Shown: positions 1 through 9,385, counted from the stretch's first letter. The stretch: DNA of 64,000 nucleotides from Anabaena sp. WA102 (GCF_001277295.1 NZ_CP011456.1:1860001-1924000), one strand, 5' to 3'. Notes: a model not told the origin generated them from the letters alone. Numbers and translations are program-made.

Positions 1-100
1 GTGTCTCAAAATAGGTGCATTTTTCTTTGTCAGATTTGGAAAATTGAGGATGTCCAGACAGTTGAAACTGTTCCCAGTTAAGAGTTATACTATGTACTTG

Positions 101-179
101 TGAGATTTAAACTTTTGCCAAATGACAAAGAACCCAGATGTGTAGGGGTAAAGCAAGAGCTTCATTGGTGTCAACTTAA
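101..179 (+). repeat. Left arm of a 79-bp long inverted repeat
   Basis: This stretch is the reverse complement of 1204-1282 with only about two mismatches. The two arms enclose about 1 kb of non-coding, repeat-rich DNA. No transposase lies between them. It may be the terminal arm of a decayed non-autonomous element or two inverted copies of a dispersed repeat. Confidence 0.75.
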
Positions 180-211
180 CGTAAAATATCTACCCCGCAA
201 AGAACCCAGAT

Positions 212-325
212 CATCTCATTCCCAGTCTCTGACTGGGAATGAATTCTAGAAGGCTCTGCCTTCAATGATATGAGAGGCAGAGCCTCATCAACTGCATTCC
301 TAGTCAGAGACTAGGAACGAGATGT
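212..325 (+). repeat. 114-bp palindromic dispersed repeat, copy 1
   Basis: Starts CATCTC and ends GAGATG, with three nested hairpins inside: CCCAGTCTCTGACTGGGA, AGAAGGCTCTGCCTTC and GAGGCAGAGCCTC. A near-identical copy lies at 20480-20592, and the similarity runs about 15 nt beyond the right end. This is a MITE-like dispersed repeat without coding capacity. Confidence 0.85.
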
Positions 326-353
326 GGTAGGGATTTGAGCTTAAGTCGAAAAA

Positions 354-385
354 GCGAACTGCTTGCAGCAGCGCTTCGCTATCGC
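354..385 (+). repeat. 24-nt small dispersed repeat splitting a HIP1 site
   Basis: Reads GCGA, then a 24-nt element beginning ACTGCTTGCAGCAGC and ending TTCGCTA, then TCGC. Removal of 24 nt restores GCGATCGC. The same filled site recurs at 44961-44992, 52373-52404, 56207-56238 and 60426-60457. Confidence 0.8.
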
Positions 386-858
386 ACAATTATAATATGC
401 TCTTAGTTTTATCCTAGATGCTGTTTATCAGATATATTATTCATAATGGCTGTATGATAAGTTTAAATTATAGAAAATCAATAATACTTTTGATATTTAT
501 AACTTTTAGCAATTCCCTTTATATTTTCTTAATAATTAATTGAGAATCTTTTCTATTTATCAACGAGGTTGCTATACTTTCAGCGATCTGCTATAATTTC
601 AGAGAATTTCATAATTGGGTTACTATTATCAATTTTAGATCTTTCAGAAGAGGTTAGTCTCAAACCCTTGATTGACAGTAGTTTCAGAAATTAATTTCCC
701 AGGCTAATACAAAACTTTACAAAATTAATAGCTATTCCCTCAACAATTTTAGCCATGAATTTGCTCAGAAATGATCTAATTTGAGCGATCGCAAAAATTT
801 CCTATTGACAAATTGACAAAAAAGTGATATGTAACCTGTCAATGTTATTAATTTTAGT
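386..858. other. AT-rich spacer, no gene recognised
   Basis: No reading frame with protein-like content and no RNA gene is recognisable. One HIP1-like GCGATCGC occurs near 784. The stretch separates the repeat cluster at the window start from the MITEs at 865-1106. Confidence 0.5.
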
Positions 859-864
859 GATATT

Positions 865-957
865 TAGGACTTACGCACGAGTTACGGAATAATGAACCAC
901 AGAGAACACAGAGAACACAGAGAAATGAGGGTTTGAGGAATATTTTGCGTAAGTCCT
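865..957. mobile_element. MITE with AGGACTTACGCA inverted ends
   Basis: AGGACTTACGCA at 866-877 is matched by TGCGTAAGTCCT at 946-957. The element is flanked on both sides by GATATT (859-864 and 958-963), consistent with a target duplication. The inside holds heptad-like CACAGAGAA repeats. No coding capacity. Confidence 0.75.
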
Positions 958-978
958 GATATTAAATCAACATGAATT

Positions 979-1106
979 AAGTAGGTGAACACAATAAAAC
1001 CAAACTGTGTAAAGAAATGTAAAATCGCCCAAACCCTCTTCACTCTTGCCTCTTGCCTCTTGCCTTTTGCCTTGCCATAACGACAATTTTCAACGCCAAC
1101 CTACTT
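979..1106. mobile_element. 128-bp MITE with AAGTAGGT inverted ends, copy 1
   Basis: Bounded by AAGTAGGT and ACCTACTT. It carries tandem CTTGCCT heptamers around 1045-1070. An inverted copy lies at 47935-48063 and a half copy at 19934-19983. Apparent reading frames across 1053-1334 are translations of repeats, not a gene. Confidence 0.75.
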
Positions 1107-1203
1107 AAAGTTTACTCAAAAATTTCCGGGTTATTTAGTCATCTTCAGATGACTTCTGCTATTAGACTGGGAATTCATTCCCAGGCGGGCTACAGGTTTT
1201 ACC

Positions 1204-1282
1204 TTAAGTTGACACCAATGAAGCTCTTGCTTTACCCCTACACATCTGGGCTTTTTGTCATTTGGCAAAAGTTTAAATCTCA
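1204..1282 (-). repeat. Right arm of the 79-bp long inverted repeat
   Basis: Reverse complement of 101-179 with about two mismatches. It lies just downstream of the murD stop codon. Confidence 0.75.
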
Positions 1283-1340
1283 CCCGTGTTTAGTATACAT
1301 CAATTTGATTGATGTTGGGTTGCGCTTTGCTTAACCCAAC

Positions 1341-2744
1341 CTACGGTACTAGATATTTTTGGCACAATTGCCGAAAGTCTTCACCCCGCATTTCAAAGTT
1401 GGGATATTGGTCAAAACTAGCGCAAGCTGGAGATAATAATACTACAGAGGCTTGATATTTTTTGGCTAATTCCGCAGATAAGGATACGGCGTTTGCCATT
1501 GTTTCAACTATGTGATAATTGCTATATCCCATCTCTTGCAGCCGTTTAGAAAATGCTGGTGCTGCGTTACCTATGAGTAAAACGGCGGCGGCTTTGGCTT
1601 GAATTTGGGCTAACCAAGTGGTATCATCCCCGGCTTTGGCTTCGCCACCAGCAATTAAAATGGCGGGACTATGGACAGATGCTAATCCTACTTCGGCTGC
1701 GTCGTAGTTGGTGGCTTTGCTATCGTTAATAAAATCAATTCCTTGCCAATTGCAAATATGTTCTAAACGGTGGGGAACGCCAGAGAATTCACGCACAGCT
1801 TGAGAAATAGCGGTAATATCTATACCTGCTAATCTAGCAGCGGCGACGGACATGAGCAGATTTTGCTGGTTATGTTCCCCTACCATTCGCAATGCAGATA
1901 CCTCTACAATGGGTTGTGGTGTGGGGGTAATTTTTTCCATTACCCAGCCATTTTCTATATAAAAGCCTTTTTCGCCGATTAAGAATTTTTCACCTTTAAC
2001 GGTTGTCCAATAGGCATTTGGCCAATGAGTTAATCCTAATTTGCTCAAATAAGTATCATCACCATTAAATATTTGAATTTGGGAATTATGTAATAATTTG
2101 GCTTTGATATTATAGTAATTTTCTAATGTTTTGTGTCGGGCTAAATGATCTGGGGTGAAGGTTGTCCAAATCCCAATGCGGGGCGCTAAAGTTACGGAAG
2201 ATTCGATTTGATAACTACTAAGTTCAGCAATTATCCAATTAACGGAACTTTTGTCTGTATTCCCTCTTGCCTCTTGCCCCTTGCCTCTTGCCTGTATTGC
2301 TACCTCACAAGCAGCATGACCAATGTTACCACAGGCGGGGGCGTTCAATCCCGCTGTTTGGAAAATGGCAGCAGTTAAAGCGGTGGTGGTAGTTTTACCA
2401 TTTGTCCCGGTGATTGCTACCCAAGGAATATCTTGCAAATATCGCCAAGCTAGTTCCATTTCGCCAATAGTTTCTATGCCTAATTCTCGCGCTTTGGCTA
2501 AAATAGGAATATCCCAAGGAACTCCGGGACTGAAAACTATTAATTTGGATATATCAGAGTTGGTGAATTCTGGTTTGTGTCCTAATTTGACGGTGATGTG
2601 TTCGCTGGCGAGTTGTTGTTGTTGTTCGAGGAGGGTTGGGGAGGTGCTACTATCGCAAAGTTCAACCTCCCAGCCTTCCTGTTTCAACAATCTTGCCGCA
2701 GCAACACCGGATTTTCCGAATCCAATAATTAACGCTTCTGGCAT
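1341..2744 (-). CDS. murD: UDP-N-acetylmuramoylalanine--D-glutamate ligase MurD
   Basis: Cytoplasmic Mur ligase that adds D-glutamate to UDP-MurNAc-L-Ala with ATP during peptidoglycan precursor synthesis. The 467-residue length fits the family. The N-terminal nucleotide-sugar domain begins with IIGFGKSG. The ATP loop GTNGKTTTT lies at about 113-121, and the C-terminal Mur ligase part carries NDSKATN and LLSPACASFDQ. About ten residues near 151-160 (RGKGQEAR-like) are encoded by CTTGCCT-type heptamer repeats at about 2262-2300, an in-frame repeat expansion that looks accommodated in a surface loop. The gene is followed on the same strand by repeat DNA. glyS lies 80 bp upstream on the same strand, so the two may be cotranscribed. 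Confidence 0.95.
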   Translation of the reverse strand: MPEALIIGFGKSGVAAARLLKQEGWEVELCDSSTSPTLLEQQQQLASEHITVKLGHKPEFTNSDISKLIVFSPGVPWDIPILAKARELGIETIGEMELAWRYLQDIPWVAITGTNGKTTTTALTAAIFQTAGLNAPACGNIGHAACEVAIQARGKGQEARGNTDKSSVNWIIAELSSYQIESSVTLAPRIGIWTTFTPDHLARHKTLENYYNIKAKLLHNSQIQIFNGDDTYLSKLGLTHWPNAYWTTVKGEKFLIGEKGFYIENGWVMEKITPTPQPIVEVSALRMVGEHNQQNLLMSVAAARLAGIDITAISQAVREFSGVPHRLEHICNWQGIDFINDSKATNYDAAEVGLASVHSPAILIAGGEAKAGDDTTWLAQIQAKAAAVLLIGNAAPAFSKRLQEMGYSNYHIVETMANAVSLSAELAKKYQASVVLLSPACASFDQYPNFEMRGEDFRQLCQKYLVP

Positions 2745-2824
2745 AGACTATGTAGCATCCCTGGTTAAGCTTCACTATAGTAGCGTTAATTGGCAAAAAT
2801 TACACCAATTTTTGTTGCGTTATG

Positions 2825-4975
2825 CTACAAATTTTTGACTATCGCGCCAAAGTCCGCCAATACACGGGCGTGATTTCGCAGTAATCCCAGTAAATTTAAG
2901 CGATTTTGCTTAATATCGGGATTTGCGTCCATAACTAAAACGCTGTCTTCACCATCAAAAAATGTACTGACGGTGGGGGCAATTTTTGCTAGTGCGGTTA
3001 CTAATAGTTGGTAATCCCGGTTTTGTTGTGCTGCTTGGGTTTGAGGAACTAATTCAAGTAAGGCGTTATAAAATGCAGATTCGGATTTTTTCTGGAACAG
3101 TTGGGGATTAATTAAAGACTGTGGTTCTAGGGTTTGAAAGTCTAGATTTCCCTGGGCTGCTAACCGGGTGGAACGGTTGACGGTTTCGTAGATTTTATCT
3201 AATGTACCATCTTTGCGGATTTGTTGTAAATAGAGAGCGCGATCGCGGACATCTAATAAATCCGTTAATGCTCGTTCTGTGTATTCAGGATCATTTTCTC
3301 CCAAAACTGCATTTACCAAATCGTAATCTATCTGTTTTTCATCTTGTAATAAGGTGCGAATCCGTTGCAGGAAAAATTCTTGCAAGGTTTTAATTAAGGA
3401 TTTGGCATCTTTGTTAAAAGTTGTAGCGAAATCTGTGGCGATTTCTTCTAAAAGGGTTGATAAATTAATTTGTAAATTCGCCAACCAGGTAATATTAACA
3501 ATCGCATTTGCCGCGCGACGTAAGGCGAAAGGATCTGATGAACCTGTGGGAATTAAACCTAAACCAAAGATACTAACTAAGGTATCTAATCTATCTCCTA
3601 AACCAACTATTTGCCCTGTGAGAGTTTGGGGAAAAATATCATCAGCATTTCTGGGTAAATAATGCTCAAAGATGGCTTTTGCAACTTCTGGATTTTCGCC
3701 ATTAGCTAAGGCGTATTTTTCGCCCATAATTCCCTGTAATTCTGGAAATTCATAGACCATTTGTGTGACTAAATCGGCTTTACAAAGTAACGCGGCTCTT
3801 TGTATATTCTGGGTTTGGTCTGGATTTAATTGTAATTGAGTGGTAATTCTTTCGGCATTTTTAACTATTCTGGCGATTTTGGCACGAACTGAACCTAAAT
3901 CTTCTTGAAAGGTGACTTTTTCTAATTGGGGTAAGTAGCTTTCTAAGGGTTTGGCTAAATCAGCTTCATAGAAAAATCTGCCGTCTGCTAACCGCGCTCG
4001 AATTACTCTGGCATTACCGACAGCAATAATATCAGATTTGGCAGGATCTCCGTTACTAATGGTGATAAAGTTGGGTAATAATTCCTGGCAATCAGCATTT
4101 TTGAAGACGGGAAAATAACGCTGATGACTTACCATGACTTCGGTAATTACTTCTTTTGGTAAATTGAGAAATTCCTCTTCAAATTGGCCGATAACTGCTG
4201 TGGGATATTCAACTAAATTGACAACTTCTGCTAGTAAGTCGGGGTAAATTGGGGTATATCCGCCTAATTTTTCGGCTGCTGCTTTCACTTGATTTGTGAT
4301 GATTTCGGCTCGGTCTTCTGGGAGTACATTTACATAGCCAGAAGCCAAGGTTTTAACATATTCTGTAGCATGGTCAATGCTGACGGGTTGGGGGTGTAAG
4401 ACTCTATGGGTGCGAGAAAGGCTATCGCTTTTAACAACTTTTGCCCCATTTTCTAATTGTAATGGTAAAATTTCCCCATCTAACAATGTGACTAAAGTGC
4501 GAATTGGGCGCGAAAATCGTCCGTCACCATGTCCCCACCGCATTAACCGCTTGCCTTCTAAGTTCCAGACCCATTGGGGGACAAGTTCGGTTAGAATATC
4601 GGCGATGGGACGACCGGGAATTTGTTTGTTGACAAAGACGAAATCGCCTTTTTCCGTGGGACGAATTTCTAAAGCAGAAATATCTACACCTTGCTTACTC
4701 GCAAAACCAATGGCGGCTTTAGTGGGTTGTCCATCTTTAAAAGCTGCTTGTGCGGGTGGTCCTTTGATTTCTTCTTCTCTGTCTGCTTGCTGGGAAGGTA
4801 AACCTGTAATGAGAACTGCTAACCGGCGGGGTGTTCCATAGACTTCGACAACCGATTCGGGGAGACTGTGGGTTTTGAGACTTTCGGGAATGCGCGATCG
4901 CCATTGCCCAATAGCATCACTCAAAAAACCTGCGGGTAATTCTTCTGTACCGACCTCTAATAAAAATGCTGGCAT
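2825..4975 (-). CDS. glyS: Glycine--tRNA ligase beta subunit
   Basis: Beta subunit of the bacterial alpha2beta2 glycyl-tRNA synthetase, which charges tRNA-Gly; this subunit contacts the tRNA. The protein of 716 residues starts MPAFLLEVGTEELPAGF, the characteristic N-terminus of GlyS. It continues with VSHQRYFPVF, the ADLVTQMVYEFPELQG segment of the HD-like domain, and a C-terminal anticodon-binding-like region ending in VMDANPDIKQNRLNLL. The partner glyQ is not in the window. The next gene on the opposite strand begins within about 70 bp of its start, so its promoter region is very short. Confidence 0.95.
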   Translation of the reverse strand: MPAFLLEVGTEELPAGFLSDAIGQWRSRIPESLKTHSLPESVVEVYGTPRRLAVLITGLPSQQADREEEIKGPPAQAAFKDGQPTKAAIGFASKQGVDISALEIRPTEKGDFVFVNKQIPGRPIADILTELVPQWVWNLEGKRLMRWGHGDGRFSRPIRTLVTLLDGEILPLQLENGAKVVKSDSLSRTHRVLHPQPVSIDHATEYVKTLASGYVNVLPEDRAEIITNQVKAAAEKLGGYTPIYPDLLAEVVNLVEYPTAVIGQFEEEFLNLPKEVITEVMVSHQRYFPVFKNADCQELLPNFITISNGDPAKSDIIAVGNARVIRARLADGRFFYEADLAKPLESYLPQLEKVTFQEDLGSVRAKIARIVKNAERITTQLQLNPDQTQNIQRAALLCKADLVTQMVYEFPELQGIMGEKYALANGENPEVAKAIFEHYLPRNADDIFPQTLTGQIVGLGDRLDTLVSIFGLGLIPTGSSDPFALRRAANAIVNITWLANLQINLSTLLEEIATDFATTFNKDAKSLIKTLQEFFLQRIRTLLQDEKQIDYDLVNAVLGENDPEYTERALTDLLDVRDRALYLQQIRKDGTLDKIYETVNRSTRLAAQGNLDFQTLEPQSLINPQLFQKKSESAFYNALLELVPQTQAAQQNRDYQLLVTALAKIAPTVSTFFDGEDSVLVMDANPDIKQNRLNLLGLLRNHARVLADFGAIVKNL

Positions 4976-5080
4976 AAGATCCTGTTTTTAAGTTGGTGTG
5001 GCTTAATATTAGGCTATTTTTTATCACCAAAGCTAGGCAATACGGGATTTACCCTAATTGAACTACTTGTAGTTATACTC

Positions 5081-5506
5081 ATGATTGGTATTTTGTCTGC
5101 GATCGCCCTACCCACTTTACTGAGTCGGGCTAATAAAGCTAAACAGGTAGAATCTAAACTATATGTTGGTGCAATGAACCGCGGTCAACAAGCTTATTAT
5201 CTAGAAAATACAGTCTTTACTGAATCTGTTGATGAATTAGGCGTTGGTATTCGACAGCAAACAGAGAACTATTTATATAAAATCAATATTGCTCCTAGTA
5301 ATACAGTGGTGACAAATAACGGTATATCCAGGAAACCAGCGTTGAAATCCTATGCAGGAGTCCCCTATTTAAATACGATTCTAAGCACAGATGGTACTAT
5401 TGGATCAGTTACCATCACTATTTTATGTGAAAGTCCTGCTGCTGGTGAAGGGACTGAGCAAACAATGAATTTAGCTTCTTGTCCCACTGGTTGGATACCT
5501 TTATAA
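5081..5506 (+). CDS. Type IV pilin-like protein with unclear or missing start
   Basis: The frame carries a prepilin cleavage and helix motif, G-FTLIELLVVILMIGILSAIALP, starting at 5045, upstream of the first ATG at 5081. The body resembles the cyanobacterial type IV pilin G/H family and the next gene: KAKQVESKLYVGAMNRGQQAYYLEN, KSYAGVPYLN. The frame is open back to 4964 but contains no ATG, GTG or TTG before the motif; a CTG at 4982 would give a 22-residue leader. Starting at 5081 would remove the cleavage site. I infer either a non-standard start or a gene broken at its 5' end. A start inside the glyS promoter gap is also possible. It looks like a tandem paralogue of the intact pilin at 5688. 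Confidence 0.7.
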   Translation: MIGILSAIALPTLLSRANKAKQVESKLYVGAMNRGQQAYYLENTVFTESVDELGVGIRQQTENYLYKINIAPSNTVVTNNGISRKPALKSYAGVPYLNTILSTDGTIGSVTITILCESPAAGEGTEQTMNLASCPTGWIPL

Positions 5507-5687
5507 ATGCCAACGGTTGGATTGATTGAATAAACATAATCAGATGAAATCATCTGTATGTAAGCTTTCTAATCCATTTTTATATCTAGGAAAAAATATT
5601 TTTTGGTGGGGTGATATGAAATTGATCAGAACTGGGTAAGTTATTTGCATAAAGAAACAAACAACACTCCGACCAGGGAAAACTACT

Positions 5688-6227
5688 ATGAAAACTGAAC
5701 TGAAAGCCAAATTCTTGCAACACCTTCTTGGTAAAAAGAAAGATAATCAAGGTTTCACCCTGATTGAATTGTTAGTTGTTATCATCATCATCGGTATTCT
5801 GTCCGCTATTGCGCTTCCCTCCTTCTTGAACCAAGCTAAGAAAGCTAAACAGTCTGAAGCTAAGACTTATGTTGGTTCTTTGAACAGAGGTCAACAAGCA
5901 TTTATGACAGAGAATGATGTATTTGGAACAGATATTAACTTATTAGGTGTTGGTATTAATACCACTACCGCAAATTACACATACGGAACTTCATCTTCTG
6001 GTGCTGGTGCTGGTGCTTATGCTCTAAATACTTCTGCTCAAATTGTAACTACCTCTGGTTTGAAAAACTACGGTGGTATGGTTTATTTGAAAGCCATTAA
6101 TGCTAACAGTGAACTTACAAGTGTAGCTTTCCTTTGTGAAACTAAGAATGTAAACACTAATGGTAGTGCCTCAGTATCCGTATCTACATCTATTTGTGAT
6201 AGTACCAATGGTATCGTAATTAAGTAA
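5688..6227 (+). CDS. Type IV pilin (G/H family), PilA-like
   Basis: A 179-residue prepilin. The basic leader MKTELKAKFLQHLLGKKKDN is followed by the prepilin peptidase site QG-FTLIELL and a hydrophobic helix rich in I, V and L. The C-terminal half has a Cys pair (FLCETK, SICDS) that could form the pilin disulphide loop. It would be cleaved and N-methylated by PilD and assembled into pili for motility or DNA uptake. The leader and the LPSFLNQAKKAKQSEAKTYV segment match major pilins of heterocystous cyanobacteria. A purine stretch (ACCAGGGAAAACTACT) precedes the ATG. A hairpin at 6271-6303 follows, and next comes a glycosyltransferase that may modify it. Confidence 0.9.
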   Translation: MKTELKAKFLQHLLGKKKDNQGFTLIELLVVIIIIGILSAIALPSFLNQAKKAKQSEAKTYVGSLNRGQQAFMTENDVFGTDINLLGVGINTTTANYTYGTSSSGAGAGAYALNTSAQIVTTSGLKNYGGMVYLKAINANSELTSVAFLCETKNVNTNGSASVSVSTSICDSTNGIVIK

Positions 6228-6270
6228 TAATTAAGTTATTGTTCTTGCTAATCAATGGTAAGAAATAATC

Positions 6271-6303
6271 ATTCACCTTCCATATTGAACTTGGGAGGTG
6301 AAT
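6271..6303 (+). terminator. Hairpin downstream of pilin gene, putative terminator
   Basis: ATTCACCTTCC pairs with GGGAGGTGAAT as an 11-bp stem (one G-T pair) around an 11-nt loop, 44 nt after the pilin stop. A weak T-rich run follows. The GTG at 6298 lies inside the stem, which argues against it being the start of the next gene. Confidence 0.65.
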
Positions 6304-6342
6304 ACTTTATATTACATAACGATAAACATACTGAAAAAAGTT

Positions 6343-8604
6343 ATGAATGAATTAAACACTATTAGTAAAATAAGTGATTGGGAGAAACGGGCAGAACAAT
6401 ATCTAATTGAAGAGAACTATAGTGCTGCTGCTAAACTTTATGAAGAAGCAATTGAACAAGAAGAAGATATTAAAAGTTATTATTGGCATTTAGGGTTACT
6501 CTTATTATTACAAGGTCAAGAAACAGAAGCTCAATTTACTTGGTTTTCAGCTTTATCAGAAGAAGTAGATATTGACACTAAAGATTTATTAGAAGTTTTA
6601 GAAATAGAAGCTAAACGTCGGGTGACGATTGAAGACTATCATGTTGCTTGGGCAATTCGTCAACATATAAAAGAAATTTTTCCTGAAGATATCAATAATT
6701 TATTACATCTTATTCAGCTTGTCATCCAACTAGAAACATTTAAAGATGATTATGCTTATCTATTAGAGTCAGCTATTAATTATTTATCTCCCAAAACAGA
6801 TAATTGTGATATCAATCTACTAATAGATAGCATTAAAAAACTTTTAGTTTATATAACTAGGGAAGCAGAAGCATTTGATTCAGTATTTAACTTTGTGAAA
6901 ATCTGTTTACAGAATTATTCTGATAGTGACAGGATCGTTATTATTGAAGCTATAATGATCCAATGTGTCAGATTTTCTGCTTTTTATAAAAGACCTGGTT
7001 TAGCATCAAAATTTTCAGAACTTTGTTTAGAATTGGTTACTGATATTCACCAGATAGAATACCGGGAAATTCTCACCTTACTATCACATTTTTATCAAAA
7101 TAATCATCAATTTGAGCAAGGTATAGAAACTGCTAAACTTGCTTATGAATTGAGTAAGACTTTAGCTGAAAAAATTTGCGCTAATTACGTGGTAATTAGG
7201 GGATTAATGACTTCCGGTAGTTATTGGCAAGAAGCTCATGATCGTTTACAAAATCACATTCTGTTAGCTCAAAATTTGGTAGAAACTAAGCCTGAAGATA
7301 TTAATATAGTCAATATTTCTAGACTGTTTATTTCTCTATTCTTTTTACCATATTTTGAAGATAAACCTGATAGAAATCACAAACTTCAACACCAAATTTC
7401 TAGTTTTTGCCAATCACAGATAATCAAATTTCATGGAGAAATTGCAGAACAACAACAACAATATTTAGATTCACGTAAACATAATCTAAGCAAAAATAAG
7501 AAGATACTGAATATTGGTTATATCTCCCATTGTTTTAAGAAACATTCTGTTTCTTGGTTATGTCGCTGGATTTTCAACTATCATGATCCAGAAAAATTTA
7601 AAATACATTGTTATTTTTTCAATGACTCTGAGCAGATAGAAAATTTTACCAAAAATCACTTTGTTAGTAAGTCTGCTAATTTTTACCAATTTGGTACTTC
7701 TCAACATCATCAAGTATGGAATCAAATTCGATCTGATGAAATTGATATTTTGGTAGATTTAGATAGTTTAACTTTAGATCAAGCTTGTGATTTATTATCT
7801 GTCAAATCTGCCCCGATACAGGTAACATGGTTAGGGTGGGATAGCTCAGGATTACCATCAATTGACTATTTTATTGCTGATCCCTATGTGTTACCAGAAG
7901 CAGCACAGGATTATTATAGCGAGACAATTTGGCGATTACCTCAAACTTATATTGCTGTGGATGGTTTTGAAGTAGATGTACCTGATTTACAAAGGGAAGA
8001 TTTAGATATTCCTAGTGATGCTATAGTTTATTTCATGACTCAAAAAGGATATAAACGGCATCAACCCCATTTATATCTACAGATGAAAATTATCAAAGAA
8101 GTACCTAATAGCTATCTTTTGGTTAAAGGGGATGCAGATCCAGAAACAACTAGGGTATTTTTTGAAGAGATTGCAGCGGAAGCAGGTGTAGATTTTTCTC
8201 GCATCAAATTTTTACCCTATGCCCGTAGTGAAGCCGTCCATCGGGCTAATTTACAAGTTGCTGATGTGGTTTTAGATACCTATCCTTATAATGGTGCAAC
8301 CACAACTTTAGAGACTCTATGGATGGGTATTCCTTTAGTTACTAGAGTGGGTGAACAATTCTCTGCCCGCAATAGTTACGGCATGATGGTTAATGCTGGT
8401 ATTACAGAAGGTATTGCTTGGACTGAGGAGGAGTATGTAGAGTGGGGTGTGCGTTTGGGTAAGGATGAAAAACTCCGACAGCAGATTTCTTGGAAATTGC
8501 GTCAGTCAAGACACACAGCACCGCTATGGAATGCAAAGCAGTTTACCCGTGATATGGAAACGGCTTATGAGCAAATGTGGCAGAAGTATCTTGATAGCAA
8601 ATAA
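6343..8604 (+). CDS. SPINDLY-type O-GlcNAc transferase with TPR repeats
   Basis: Predicted GT41 enzyme transferring GlcNAc from UDP-GlcNAc to Ser/Thr of proteins. About 750 residues. The N-terminal half is helical with TPR-like repeats (EENYSAAAKLYEEAIEQEED). The C-terminal half, from about residue 400, has the GT41 signatures IGYISHCFKKHSV, QVTWLGWDSSGLPSIDYF, SYLLVKGDAD and YPYNGATTTLETLWMGIP. I choose the ATG at 6343 because the frame-compatible GTG at 6298 is buried in a terminator-like stem. The gene follows the pilin. Work in Nostoc punctiforme links a putative enzyme of this type to hormogonium development and motility, so pilin glycosylation is a reasonable inference. Confidence 0.9.
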   Translation: MNELNTISKISDWEKRAEQYLIEENYSAAAKLYEEAIEQEEDIKSYYWHLGLLLLLQGQETEAQFTWFSALSEEVDIDTKDLLEVLEIEAKRRVTIEDYHVAWAIRQHIKEIFPEDINNLLHLIQLVIQLETFKDDYAYLLESAINYLSPKTDNCDINLLIDSIKKLLVYITREAEAFDSVFNFVKICLQNYSDSDRIVIIEAIMIQCVRFSAFYKRPGLASKFSELCLELVTDIHQIEYREILTLLSHFYQNNHQFEQGIETAKLAYELSKTLAEKICANYVVIRGLMTSGSYWQEAHDRLQNHILLAQNLVETKPEDINIVNISRLFISLFFLPYFEDKPDRNHKLQHQISSFCQSQIIKFHGEIAEQQQQYLDSRKHNLSKNKKILNIGYISHCFKKHSVSWLCRWIFNYHDPEKFKIHCYFFNDSEQIENFTKNHFVSKSANFYQFGTSQHHQVWNQIRSDEIDILVDLDSLTLDQACDLLSVKSAPIQVTWLGWDSSGLPSIDYFIADPYVLPEAAQDYYSETIWRLPQTYIAVDGFEVDVPDLQREDLDIPSDAIVYFMTQKGYKRHQPHLYLQMKIIKEVPNSYLLVKGDADPETTRVFFEEIAAEAGVDFSRIKFLPYARSEAVHRANLQVADVVLDTYPYNGATTTLETLWMGIPLVTRVGEQFSARNSYGMMVNAGITEGIAWTEEEYVEWGVRLGKDEKLRQQISWKLRQSRHTAPLWNAKQFTRDMETAYEQMWQKYLDSK

Positions 8605-8681
8605 GTATATAGTCAGGACTTCAGCTATAAAAAAATGTGCTACGATCACCAAATAATGTTCATCAAAAGAGGTCATCATCT

Positions 8682-9005
8682 ATGGAATCGCTAATAATAA
8701 ATAAAATTTTAGAAAGAGTTAAAGGTTTTCTACAAAAAACCTATCAGGAGAATTTGGATAAAGTTATCTTGTTTGGTTCTCGTGCTAGAGGTGATCATCA
8801 TTCTGATTCTGATGTAGATATTTTAATTGTGTTAAAAGAACCCTTTAACTATTCTCAAGAAATCGAAAAAACTAGCATTTTTCTTTCAGAATTATCTTTA
8901 GAATTTGACTTAGTTATTTCTCGTGTTTTTGCTGAAACTAAAGATTTTAACTCTAAAAATACTCCTTTTTTTATGAATGTTAGAAAAGAGGGGATTACTT
9001 TATGA
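8682..9005 (+). CDS. MNT-type nucleotidyltransferase antitoxin
   Basis: Small minimal nucleotidyltransferase of 107 residues with the pol-beta motif GSRARGD..SDSDVDILIV (G-S-x10-D-x-D). In MNT/HEPN toxin-antitoxin pairs this protein neutralises the HEPN RNase, often by AMPylating it. The ATG at 8682 has AGAGG about 10 nt upstream; the longer frame from 8637 adds residues unlike the family. The stop overlaps the next start (ATGA), the usual arrangement of the pair. Confidence 0.85.
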   Translation: MESLIINKILERVKGFLQKTYQENLDKVILFGSRARGDHHSDSDVDILIVLKEPFNYSQEIEKTSIFLSELSLEFDLVISRVFAETKDFNSKNTPFFMNVRKEGITL

Positions 9006-9385
9006 ATAATGAACAAAAATATTTATTAATTAAGGCAGAAAGGAGCTTAAATGCAGCTAAAGAATTAAATAATAAAAATTATCCTGAGTTTGCGACTTCT
9101 CGATGCTACTATAGTATGTTTTATGTAGCAGAAGCTTTGTTATTAAATGAAAATTTATCTTATTCTAGTCATGCTGCGGTTATTTCTGCTTTAGGTAAAT
9201 ATTTGGTAAAAACTAATAAAATTCCGATTAAATATCATCGTTATCTCATTGATGCTCAGGATCAAAGAAATAGAGGTGATTATGATGTTAATCCAGATTT
9301 AACCAGGGAAGATGCTGATAAACTGATTGTCCAAGCAGAAGAAATGTTAAATTTTACTAATCAATATTTAGTTCAACAGACTTAG
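9002..9385 (+). CDS. HEPN domain protein, toxin partner of MNT
   Basis: All-helical HEPN protein of 127 residues. SRCYYSMFYVAEALLL and the late QRNRGDYDV segment are typical of HEPN proteins paired with MNT. The classical R-x4-6-H RNase motif is not obvious, and RNRGDYD is the corresponding conserved stretch. Translation is probably coupled to the preceding gene through the ATGA overlap. Predicted RNase toxin acting on cellular RNA. Confidence 0.85.
   Translation: MNNEQKYLLIKAERSLNAAKELNNKNYPEFATSRCYYSMFYVAEALLLNENLSYSSHAAVISALGKYLVKTNKIPIKYHRYLIDAQDQRNRGDYDVNPDLTREDADKLIVQAEEMLNFTNQYLVQQT

Noticed and set aside
1053..1334. Plus-strand frame of 93 codons near the window start
   Set aside because: It is composed of MITE, heptamer repeats and the long inverted repeat arm; no protein-like composition and no ribosome site.
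2323..2838. Plus-strand frame over murD
   Set aside because: It is an antisense shadow of murD, which has full family motifs.
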